NCBI GenBank assembly: GCA_036873135.1
Contig: JAPTYO010000003.1
Coordinates: 23,584,001-23,648,000, forward strand
Length of the DNA stretch: 64,000 nt
Direction of reading: 5' to 3'
DNA from: Clarkia xantiana subsp. parviflora
Lineage: Eukaryota > Streptophyta > Magnoliopsida > Myrtales > Onagraceae
The notes beneath the pieces are model-generated. The model searched no databases, was not told where the DNA came from, and saw only the letters and a program-made list of their open reading frames with translations. Made by a program: the position numbers and the translations under genes. Below, one piece after another: positions 55,979 through 64,000 of the stretch; positions within the stretch are counted from its first letter, which is position 1, and the number at the start of each line of letters is the position of its first letter.

Positions 55979-57548
55979 GCAGTGCTCACATTTAAAACAG
56001 AAAGAAGCTAATAAGTTATCTAAACTTCTTTAGTTCTAAAAATCAAGTCAATGAACTCGGAGTTCAACTTGCTAATTAAGAAATCGTCGCTCATAACAAC
56101 CATCATCGTTTCTCCCAAATATTGTATATGTACTTGGTTCTCTTCTTATAAGGATATTTGAGGAAACCTAATTCAATCTTCTTTTTTCTTTTCTTTTTGG
56201 TGGAGTAAAAGAAAAGTGCAGCATGTGAAATTACTTCATCTTCTACATGGAATGTCTTATGATTTCCATAGGATGGTGCAGCCAAACTTTTGCTTGGGGA
56301 TGTTTCTATTGAAAACAAAAAGAGGTCATGCATTATTTTGCTTGCATATGAATTCAAAACTTTAAGAGTTAACCCATAATGTGATAAATAGTTATGGAAT
56401 ATAGGGTAATTTGCAGGCAGAGACATCCTATAGGCTATAAGACATCATATTCAACGATCATCAATGCAACGTTGTCTCCAATATAAGCAAACCTATCTAA
56501 TTAATGATCATCGTAACTATTTCAATGATGGCACTATAAGCAACCTACCAAATTAATAGCAAAGGTGTATCCCAATTAGTAATATATTCCATGGTTATGA
56601 CAATTTTTCATCTTAATATCAATTAAGCTTTATTTGACTTAGACTACAATTTCTGCTATATCTCTATGCTTCAATCATGGAGCAGCAGCAGATAGATCGT
56701 ACCATGAGTCCTTGACTGTCCATTTCGAACTTGCATATATTTTACTTGCTTCTACCTGCATAAGTGAACAAATGGTTACTATGGGAAAAATATTCAGGGA
56801 AAATTGCTTTCTTGAAATAGAAAATATCATTTCACGCTAACTTTCACGCTGAAGCAATTCTTGTTCATTTGTTCTTGACAAATAGCAGTAAAAAGAGCAT
56901 ATATTACACCTTCAGGAAAATTCTCGGGAGTGTCATAAACAACATCAAGTTGATAAGCTGTCGTTCTCTTCATCGAAAATTCATGGTTTAACCCAATCTC
57001 AGCTCGGTAATAAAATCAATTCTACAGTCAACATAATAGCTAATACAAAACTGCGACACCCGCCTCAGAAAAGAGTGCAATTTAGTATGAATCAATCATC
57101 TGCACAAAAAAAAATCAGGGCAATGATTAGTTTTACAAAAACCAAGAAAAAATTACTACTTCTATAGGATCAGAGGAAGATCTGGCAGTCATCTCTGAAT
57201 CGGAAGGAGGAACGGCGTTCATCTATAACTGAAGATCTGAAACGGAAGCTTCAAATTAGTCGGCGAAACGATAATTGAATCTTCAAACAAACAACAACCT
57301 GGAACAGTCGGGCAGTCGATTCAGTGTGTAGAAGTTGAAACGTACATGAAATGAGGGAGACGAAGCGACGGGAGGAGGAGGCATTCTGAAGCGCATGTGA
57401 TGACGAATAGGATAAGTGGTTGGTCGATTCGCTCTCCAGCAGAGAATGGGCCAGAAACAGATTCATGGTAATAATCCGACAAAATGGGTTATTGGAAAAC
57501 GTCCGAAGGGTCCTCTTCTCACATCCTATCCTAGATTTCATTGGTTCC

Positions 57549-58195
57549 TGATGGGCCCTGGCGAAGGCCGTTAGGCCCCTTAACGATTGGCTAAACGGCG
57601 ACTAGGCCTAATGGGCTAGGAGCTGGGCTGCTGGAAGGCTAAGGGCTCCGACGGAAGGAGGCCCCGACACTGAATGGCCACGAGCAAGTATGGCTCCGAC
57701 AGGGAAGAGCCTCGAAGATATCGGACCTGGACGTAGTCGGTCCCGATATGGGAGTTGACACCACTCCCCGAAACCGAATCCTCAAACGATGTAACTTGGG
57801 AGTCTCCGATAACGATCGAGACTCGCCAGTAAGAGCACAATCCCGGAAATCTCGCCACGATTATAGTGGTGATATAATGGGCGAGATACGCGGGATACGA
57901 ATAACTGTACGAGATACAGGGCAGAATATATGGCGAGATACGTGGAATAGCGGATCACAATCCAACCACCTAATCAGGTAACTGGGATAACCTCCCTCTA
58001 TAAAAGGAGGGAAGTTATTCCAGATTAGGGTTACGTTTTACACACACTCACATTGCTTGCCTATTCGGTTGATCGCCATACTTACGTTAAGCATCAGAGA
58101 GGGATTCTGGGCCACTGCCCTCTATCCCCTTCTGCAGGATTACGAGGAGCTAAGGAATCCGTCACCGTAACCGGAGTTCCCGCTGTGATCCAACA
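57549..58195 (+). repeat. 5' LTR
   Basis: Starts TGATGGGCCC and ends GATCCAACA, one base before the primer binding site, giving TG...CA ends and a length of 647 bp. A TATA box at 57999 and a leader-like CACACACTCACATTGC stretch (58039-58054) follow promoter layout. Confirmation by the 3' LTR is not possible within the window. Confidence 0.85.
57985..58021 (+). promoter_or_regulatory. LTR TATA box inside a long palindrome
   Basis: GGATAACCTCCCTC, TATAAAA, GGAGGGAAGTTATTCC: the two arms are complementary except for a few positions, with TATAAAA at the centre. The same design, with different sequence, occurs in the 1974-2762 LTR. Confidence 0.65.
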
Positions 58196-58196
58196 T

Positions 58197-58214
58197 TGGC
58201 GCCGTCTGTGGGAA
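58197..58214 (+). other. Primer binding site
   Basis: TGGCGCCGTCTGTGGGAA follows the LTR after one T. Its first nine bases TGGCGCCGT are complementary to the 3' end plus CCA of tRNA-Asp(GTC) as encoded at 37149. That makes tRNA-Asp the likely primer for minus-strand synthesis. Confidence 0.7.
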
Positions 58215-58263
58215 ACGCAACAAAAAGCCAAAAAGTAAGTTTGCTTTCCTTTGATTCCTTATC

Positions 58264-61200
58264 ATGGCTGGCAACAGACCGCAGCGTTCAGGCAAGCAGG
58301 TGCCGGCCGCCAGCAATCCTCCTGAGGATGCTGCCCAGCATCAGGATCTGAGAGATGAGGGTGACAGCACTCGCCGAAACGAAGCACCTTCCCCGAATCC
58401 GGAGCTGGCCAGGGTAGTGGCAGAGGCCATGCCCCTATTCATGGAGGCCATGGAGGCCCTCCTAGACCGAAGAGAAGCTGCTAGAAGGCAGGCTGATCTA
58501 CCGCCGCTCCCTCCACGGCGAGACAATCCCAGAAGGCAGGGGGACGACAACTTGCCTCCACCTCCTCCATTAAGGGAACAGCCTATTCCCCCCAATCCAG
58601 CACCGGCGGAGAATTTTGTGGTCGATGGACCGGGGCCAGTGCAACAAAGGACCATTCCCCTGAATGGTCCCCTCACTGCCGACCAGGTGGTGAGAATTGT
58701 GGGTATCTGCATGGGAGACCAGAAGCCCATGATGTCGGAGCTGGGAAGTCAGGAAACCCATCCCTTCGTGCCCAGGCTGATTCGTACCCTGGCCCCTCCA
58801 GGTCTGGGTATCCCGAAGATAGACGAGTACGACGGGGACGCGGACCCGGTTCGCCACGTACAAAAGCACTTGACAGCATGCATGGGCAGGACCCCAGATG
58901 AGGATGTTATCTGCGCTCTGTTCCCAAGCACCCTCGGGGAGAAGGCGATGACATGGTTCTACAGTCTGCCCACTGGATGTATCACCTGCTGGAAGGATAT
59001 GCACCAGCGATTCATTGCCCAGTATCAAGGACGCCGACGGCTTCTGAAGAGCGTTCGGACCCTGCATGAGGTGATCCAGAGGCCTGACGAGTCGCTGGCT
59101 CAATACTATCAGCGTTACACGGCTGGCATGACTGAGCTGGATGAGGAGATATCGGAGGGCGAGGCCATCCGTACCTTCCTGAAAAACCTTAAACCCCCTT
59201 ACGGTTCCGACTTACTGCACAGCATCGCGGCCAAGAATGTCTGGAACATGGAGGCGCTCCAGGCAAGGGTGAAACAGCAAATCGACGTCCAGGAGTCGAA
59301 GATTGCCGCCGGAGAACTGGCTCCTCCCAAGGGGCATGAAGGAAAACACTTGTTCAAACCATTGGACAACCGGCACAAGAAGGATAACTCCGAGGGTAGT
59401 CGGAGTCGAGGACGTTCCGATCGGAGGGAGGATAAGCGTCCGAACAGGAGGGACAGTCAGAAGGAAGAGTTTACCCCTCTCAACAGACCTTTAAAGGAGG
59501 TCTTAGCAGTGATGGAGAAGCAAGGCCTCGCCCGTTTCCCCAAGAAGAAGGAAGGAGAAAAATTGGGCTCCCGCACCGACCGTTACTGCCGGTTTCATCG
59601 GGCCTCCGGTCACGACACTGACCAATGTCGAGAACTGAAGAAGGAAATAGAGAAGCTTATCCAGAGGGGTAAGTTGAAGGAGTTCGTGGGGGACTCACGC
59701 TGCAAGCCCCGCTCACGATCTCGGTCGAGGTCCAAATCTCGATCGAGGTCCCCCAGGAAGAGAAGGTCCGACGTAGAACCTTCGGAGGGCCCATCCGGGT
59801 CCCGACAGAAGAGAATTATTAATGTGATCCACGGAGGGTTCGCTGCAGGAGGAGACACATCATCCTCTCGGGAACGTTATGCCAACCAAGTACCAGTCGC
59901 AGTGGTTTTGGGGAAGAGATCGCGGTCGTGGACCCCGAAGGAAGAAATGGAGATCACCTTCTCGGCGAAGGATCTGGAGGGAGTAGAGACCCCCCACGAG
60001 GATGCCCTAGTAGTAACACTGGATGTAGGAGGATTTGAAGTGAAGAGGATCCTCATTGATGGAGGAAGCTCCTCCGACATCCTCTTCTCCGACGCCCTGG
60101 AACAGATGGGAAAGAAGAAGAAAGATTTGCGGGAGGTTACCTTCCCGATGGTAGGATTTTGTGGCACAACCTCTTATCCATTGGGGGTTATCACACTGCC
60201 CGTGTGGTTCGGCAGTGGCTGGAAAATGGAGAAGCGAGATGTGGAGTTCGTGGTGGTCGAATCCACAGGAACGTACAATGCAATCATTGGAAGAACCACC
60301 ATTAACCCTCTGATGGCGGTAGCCTCGACGGTCCACCAAAAACTGAAGTTCCCAACCGAGAATGGGGTAGGCGAGGTGAAAGGCGACCAGGTGGCGTCGA
60401 GACGGTGCTATGTCAACGCCACCAGGAGATCAAGGAAGGAGGCTATGTCAGTGCTCCAGACAGACACTGACCCTCGAGAGGAGTTTGGGCGTCCCGCCCC
60501 CATGGAGGACCTAAAGGAAGTCGAGATAGATGGGCCCGAGAGGAAGGTAAAAATCGGATCTGCCTTATCCGACGAAAGGGCCCAGGAGTTGATTGCGCTC
60601 TTGCAAGAATTTAAGGAGCTGTTTGCCTGGTCCCCGAGTGATATGCCAGGAATCAGCCGGGACGTAATCGAGCACGAACTAAATATCGACCCTACGATCA
60701 AGCCGATCGCGCAGAAGAGACGTCCGATGGGGGCTGACAAGAGGATTGCAATCCAGCAGGAGGTCGGCAGGCTGCTCGACGCTGGATTCATTAGGGAGAT
60801 CCGATTCCAGACGTGGGTAGCCAACCCAGTGCTGGTAAGGAAGAGCAACGGGAGATGGCGGATGTGTGTCGACTTCCGCGACCTGAACAAGGCTTGTCCG
60901 AAGGACTGTTATCCGCTCCCGCGGATCGATCAACTAGTGGATGCTACATCGGGACATGAGCTGCTGAGCTTTATGGATGCTTATTCTGGTTATAATCAGA
61001 TAAAAATGGCGGAGAAGGATGCCCAACACACCGCCTTTTACGCTGACAGCGAAGTCTTCCAGTACGATGTCATGCCTTTTGGCCTGGTAAATGCGGGGGC
61101 GACCTATCAGAGAATGGTGAACAAGCTGTTCGGGGATATGATCGGAGATACCATGGAAGCTTACGTAGATGATATGTTGGTGAAATCCCGACAAGCATCG

Positions 61201-63822
61201 GACCATGTCGGTAATTTGGCTATGGCCTTCGAGAGGATGAAGCTCCACCAGGTCCGACTGAATCCAGCTAAATGCGCTTTCGGAGTCCATTCCGGGAAGT
61301 TCTTAGGCTTCATGGTGAGCCAGAGGGGGATCGAGGTGAATCCCGAGAAGCTGAGGGCGATAGAAGAGATGCAGTCTCCGACCAACCATAGGGAGGTGCA
61401 AGTGTTGAACGGTCGACTGGCTTCCATAAATCGCTTCTTATCCAAGGCCAGTGACCGATCGATGCCATTTTTCAAGGTGTTAAGGGCCAACCGACAGTTC
61501 GAATGGACTACCGAATGTGAGAAGGCGTTCCAAACGCTCAAACAACACCTCCGCGACCTCCCGCCACTGGCGAAGCCAACTCCAGGCGAGCCGCTCTATC
61601 TTTATTTGGCCATTTCTGCATTTGCAATAAGCTCTGTTCTAGTTAAAGCTGTCAAAGGCAATCAGATTCCTGTCTATTATGTAAGCAAGGCGTTTGCCAA
61701 GAGTGAAATGAATTATCCTCCGATTGAGAAGTATCTCTTTGCGTTGATTATTACTGCTCGAAAGTTACGGCCCTACTTCCATGCGCATGAAATTACGGTG
61801 TTGACTGATCAGCCATTGAAACACTTCTTGAACCGACCCGACGCGTCGGGGAGATTAGTAAAGTGGGCCGTGGAACTTAGCGAGTTTCGAATTCATTTCG
61901 CTCCGAGAACAGCTATCAAAGGGCAGGCATTGGCTGACTTTATAGTTGAATCTACTATTCCCGATCCTGAAGTAACGGAAACAGTAGAGGGGGCAACCAC
62001 CGGGAAGACTGACGAGGTCCCGATGGAAAGACAGTTGGAACAGCCAAATAAGAAGAACACCTGGGAGTTGTACACAGATGGCTCCTCAAGCTCAGACGGA
62101 TCGGGTGCAGGATTCGTATTGATTCCACCAGGTGGGGCGGAGCCGCTTCGATATGCATTGGCCCTGACATTTAAAGCCACCAATAACGAGGCAGAGTATG
62201 AAGCTCTTATAACAGGACTGAAAATCGCCAGGGGTACTGGAATCGAGCATCTGAGAGTGAAGTGTGATGCAAGCCTGATTGTAAATCAGATTCGGGGACA
62301 GTATGGAGCAAAGAATCCAATCATGAAGAAATATCTTCAGGAGGCTCAAACATTAAAGGAGAGCTTCAAAAGTTTCGATATAGAGGCGATCCCAAGAGAA
62401 AAGAATGTGGAGGCCGATGCCTTGAGCAAGTTTGCCTTGGGGGCACCTTTGGAGGAGACTCGGAGGGTACACTTCTTGGAGAAGGTGATTCTATCGACGA
62501 CCGATCCATCGGAAGTATGCACTATCGGGACAGGGTCAGAAGAGAAGCCCACGTGGATGACCCCGATAATTGTGTACCTAACCACGGGGGCACTGCCTGA
62601 AGACAAAGTGGCAGCAGAACGACTGCGACGAATGTCAATTAACTACGCGATGGTGGATAACCAGTTGTACAAGAAGGGTTTACTCTCGACACCTTTCTTG
62701 AAATGCGTAGCAGAACCTGACACGACCCGAATTCTGAGAGAACTACATGAAGGAGTCGCAGCCTGTCACGAGGGCGCTCGATCCATCCTGAGAAAGGCGT
62801 TGAACTTGGGATATTATTGGCCTACGATGAATAAGGAGGCAACAGCGCTTGTTCGATCCTGCGACGCGTGTCAGAGATACGCCTCGAATATCACAGCCCC
62901 CGCTGCTGATCTGACGCCCATTGGGAGTGCTTGGCCCTTCGCACAGTGGGGCATTGACCTGGTGGGACCCCTTCCGAAAGCAAAGAGCCAGTGCACACAT
63001 CTGCTGGTTGCAATTGATTACTTCTCGAAGTGGATCGAGGCTAAGCCCTTAGCCAAGACAACAGCGGGACATATCATTAAGTTCCTCCAGACCCGAATCT
63101 TGTCAAGATATGGGGTGCCAAAGGTGATCATCAGTGACAACGGTCCTCCATTTAATGGGGCCCAGTTGGAGAGATTCCTGGACGAGTTCAATATCGAGCA
63201 TCGGACAGCATCCGTTCGTCACGCCCAGACCAACGGGCAGGTGGAGGCTGCCAACAAAATCGTGATGGAGGGCTTGAAGAAGAGGGTCTACGCTTTGGAC
63301 GGAAAATGGCTAGATGAGCTGGAGAACGTGTTATGGGCGGTCCGAACGACACCCAAGCGGTCAACAGGTGAAACCCCGTTTGCACTTGTTTATGGGACGG
63401 AGGCGGTCGCTCCTGTGGAAATCGCTGTGGCGTCCCATCGAACCAGAAGTTATGAGCCCTCGACGAGTCCAGGAAAAGCCAAGATAGGACCTTTGACGAA
63501 TGACGAAACCAGGCGCCTGGAGTTATCCTTGTTAGAGGAAAAACGGCTAGAGGCCGACATAACGCAAGCTCGGATGCGTCTGGCGACGGCGAGGTACTAT
63601 AACCGGAAGGTCAGGTCGCGACAGTTCTATGCGGGGGAGCTGGTCCTACGTCGGAATGAGTTCGCTCTCCAGGATCGGATCAACAAGCTGTCTCCGAAAT
63701 GGGAAGGGCCTTACAAGATCGTAGGCATGCCGGCCTCAAATGCTTACAAGTTAGAAGACCTCGACGGCAAAGTATTACGAAACACCTTTAGTGGCGAACA
63801 TCTGAAGAAATGTCATGTTTGA
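58264..63822 (+). CDS. Gag-pol polyprotein, Tat-lineage Ty3/gypsy
   Basis: One frame of 1,852 residues. Gag capsid-like region ~180-360 (EYDGDADPVRHVQKHL). Zinc knuckle at ~441 (CRFHRASGHDTDQC). Arg-Ser repeat tract at ~480-500. Aspartic protease with LIDGGSSSDI at ~596. Reverse transcriptase with DFRDLNKACPKD, MDAYSGYNQI and YVDDM (~967). First RNase H-like region ~1110-1240 (VYYVSKAFAKSE). Second RNase H from ~1265 (LYTDGSSSSDGSGAGF; NNEAEYEALITGL; KCDASLIVNQI; VEADALSKFA). Integrase with zinc motif from ~1497 (HEGVAACHEGA...CDACQ) and D, D, E residues in GIDLVG (~1563), SDNGPPF (~1624) and QVEAANK (~1660). The frame has no internal stop, so protease processing of a single fusion is implied. 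Confidence 0.97.
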   Translation: MAGNRPQRSGKQVPAASNPPEDAAQHQDLRDEGDSTRRNEAPSPNPELARVVAEAMPLFMEAMEALLDRREAARRQADLPPLPPRRDNPRRQGDDNLPPPPPLREQPIPPNPAPAENFVVDGPGPVQQRTIPLNGPLTADQVVRIVGICMGDQKPMMSELGSQETHPFVPRLIRTLAPPGLGIPKIDEYDGDADPVRHVQKHLTACMGRTPDEDVICALFPSTLGEKAMTWFYSLPTGCITCWKDMHQRFIAQYQGRRRLLKSVRTLHEVIQRPDESLAQYYQRYTAGMTELDEEISEGEAIRTFLKNLKPPYGSDLLHSIAAKNVWNMEALQARVKQQIDVQESKIAAGELAPPKGHEGKHLFKPLDNRHKKDNSEGSRSRGRSDRREDKRPNRRDSQKEEFTPLNRPLKEVLAVMEKQGLARFPKKKEGEKLGSRTDRYCRFHRASGHDTDQCRELKKEIEKLIQRGKLKEFVGDSRCKPRSRSRSRSKSRSRSPRKRRSDVEPSEGPSGSRQKRIINVIHGGFAAGGDTSSSRERYANQVPVAVVLGKRSRSWTPKEEMEITFSAKDLEGVETPHEDALVVTLDVGGFEVKRILIDGGSSSDILFSDALEQMGKKKKDLREVTFPMVGFCGTTSYPLGVITLPVWFGSGWKMEKRDVEFVVVESTGTYNAIIGRTTINPLMAVASTVHQKLKFPTENGVGEVKGDQVASRRCYVNATRRSRKEAMSVLQTDTDPREEFGRPAPMEDLKEVEIDGPERKVKIGSALSDERAQELIALLQEFKELFAWSPSDMPGISRDVIEHELNIDPTIKPIAQKRRPMGADKRIAIQQEVGRLLDAGFIREIRFQTWVANPVLVRKSNGRWRMCVDFRDLNKACPKDCYPLPRIDQLVDATSGHELLSFMDAYSGYNQIKMAEKDAQHTAFYADSEVFQYDVMPFGLVNAGATYQRMVNKLFGDMIGDTMEAYVDDMLVKSRQASDHVGNLAMAFERMKLHQVRLNPAKCAFGVHSGKFLGFMVSQRGIEVNPEKLRAIEEMQSPTNHREVQVLNGRLASINRFLSKASDRSMPFFKVLRANRQFEWTTECEKAFQTLKQHLRDLPPLAKPTPGEPLYLYLAISAFAISSVLVKAVKGNQIPVYYVSKAFAKSEMNYPPIEKYLFALIITARKLRPYFHAHEITVLTDQPLKHFLNRPDASGRLVKWAVELSEFRIHFAPRTAIKGQALADFIVESTIPDPEVTETVEGATTGKTDEVPMERQLEQPNKKNTWELYTDGSSSSDGSGAGFVLIPPGGAEPLRYALALTFKATNNEAEYEALITGLKIARGTGIEHLRVKCDASLIVNQIRGQYGAKNPIMKKYLQEAQTLKESFKSFDIEAIPREKNVEADALSKFALGAPLEETRRVHFLEKVILSTTDPSEVCTIGTGSEEKPTWMTPIIVYLTTGALPEDKVAAERLRRMSINYAMVDNQLYKKGLLSTPFLKCVAEPDTTRILRELHEGVAACHEGARSILRKALNLGYYWPTMNKEATALVRSCDACQRYASNITAPAADLTPIGSAWPFAQWGIDLVGPLPKAKSQCTHLLVAIDYFSKWIEAKPLAKTTAGHIIKFLQTRILSRYGVPKVIISDNGPPFNGAQLERFLDEFNIEHRTASVRHAQTNGQVEAANKIVMEGLKKRVYALDGKWLDELENVLWAVRTTPKRSTGETPFALVYGTEAVAPVEIAVASHRTRSYEPSTSPGKAKIGPLTNDETRRLELSLLEEKRLEADITQARMRLATARYYNRKVRSRQFYAGELVLRRNEFALQDRINKLSPKWEGPYKIVGMPASNAYKLEDLDGKVLRNTFSGEHLKKCHV

Positions 63823-64000
63823 CAAATAAGTCGTCCGTAGAGGCGCAACGATGTAATCAAGTCGCCCTGAGTGGTGCATATCATGTTAAAGACATCAATC
63901 AATAAAGAGGTTACTCCTGATCAAAGTGTTCCTAAGTTATCCTTAAGTTATTAAGGTCCGATTAAAAAGCGTCATTGGACGTCCGAAAAATCCTTAAGTT
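63823..64000. other. Start of element 3' region
   Basis: The 178 bases after the polyprotein stop are non-coding. TCCTTAAGTT occurs at 63940 and at the window end, with AAGTTATCCTTAAGTTATTAAGG between, hinting at a short repeated motif. Too short to say whether a tandem 3' UTR array begins here. Confidence 0.4.

Larger units (their letters stand above)
49989..57548. repeat. Copy 2 of the 7.6-kb duplicated unit
   Basis: Same order and orientation as 37048-44648. Offsets change from 12,940 at the tRNAs to 12,898 from ~53.0 kb on, reflecting small indels in the left half. The right end stops at CATTGGTTCC, where an LTR begins. The left end begins shortly after the Mutator-like MITE and its TSD. 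Confidence 0.92.
57549..64000 (+). mobile_element. Tat-type Ty3/gypsy retrotransposon (left part)
   Basis: Order on the plus strand: LTR (57549-58195), primer binding site (58197 on), gag-pol (58264-63822), then 178 bp of 3' sequence to the window edge. The polyprotein has two RNase H domains, the second of plant/archaeal type ahead of integrase. This dual arrangement is the hallmark of the Tat lineage. The uninterrupted frame suggests a young, perhaps active copy. The 3' LTR, any 3' UTR repeats and any antisense ORF lie beyond the window. Inserted at CATTGGTTCC in copy 2 of the XTH unit. Confidence 0.93.

Noticed and set aside
58341..59103. Long minus-strand frames opposite gag
   Set aside because: Shadow frames of a GC-rich coding region whose plus strand has clear gag motifs; the Tat antisense ORF would lie after pol, not here.

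Overview
This window is nuclear plant DNA, most likely from a eudicot: AT-rich, with spliced genes (GT/AG introns), eukaryotic tRNA genes, xyloglucan endotransglucosylase/hydrolase (XTH) genes, a BAHD acyltransferase and many plant-type transposons. The species cannot be named from the sequence. No CRISPR, operon or organelle insertion was seen.

Layout. 1-9.5 kb: a hAT element and a small MITE, then the 3' part of a minus-strand Ty3/gypsy element that fits the Tat lineage. It has an LTR, a polypurine tract, a spliced ORF in antisense (reading on +), a 131-bp tandem array and a gag stub; protease and pol are absent. A 671-bp copy of its flank sits on both sides. 9.6-13.9 kb: a probable minus-strand Helitron carrying a broken DREPP/PCaP-type gene piece. 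15.7-20.2 kb: an intact 12-exon protein phosphatase 5 gene (-). 20.2-25.6 kb: a LINE tail, a decayed BAHD fragment and several hAT MITEs. 25.8-28.6 kb: an intact two-exon BAHD acyltransferase (+). 28.7-32.1 kb: Helitron ends, a Harbinger MITE inserted into the target-site duplication of a Mutator-like MITE, and other repeats. 32.2-36.0 kb: the PRP6/STA1 splicing factor gene (+).

37.0-57.5 kb: a 7.6-kb unit is present twice as direct repeats. Each copy holds tRNA-Asp(GTC), a decayed tRNA-Phe, a divergent pair of XTH genes and a broken methionine synthase (METE) fragment. The 5.3 kb between the copies holds a 1.8-kb Helitron, an intact RNase H-like ORF, a CACTA-like end and a Mutator-like MITE. 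From 57,549 to the window end is the left part of a second, apparently intact Tat-type element with one uninterrupted 1,852-residue gag-pol frame. It interrupts the second copy of the XTH unit exactly where homology stops.

The clearly functional-looking cellular genes are PP5, the BAHD enzyme, STA1/PRP6, four XTHs and two tRNA-Asp genes. They do not form one pathway. The notable structure is the layering of transposition, gene-fragment capture and segmental duplication. All family names come from reading motifs by eye; no database search was run.
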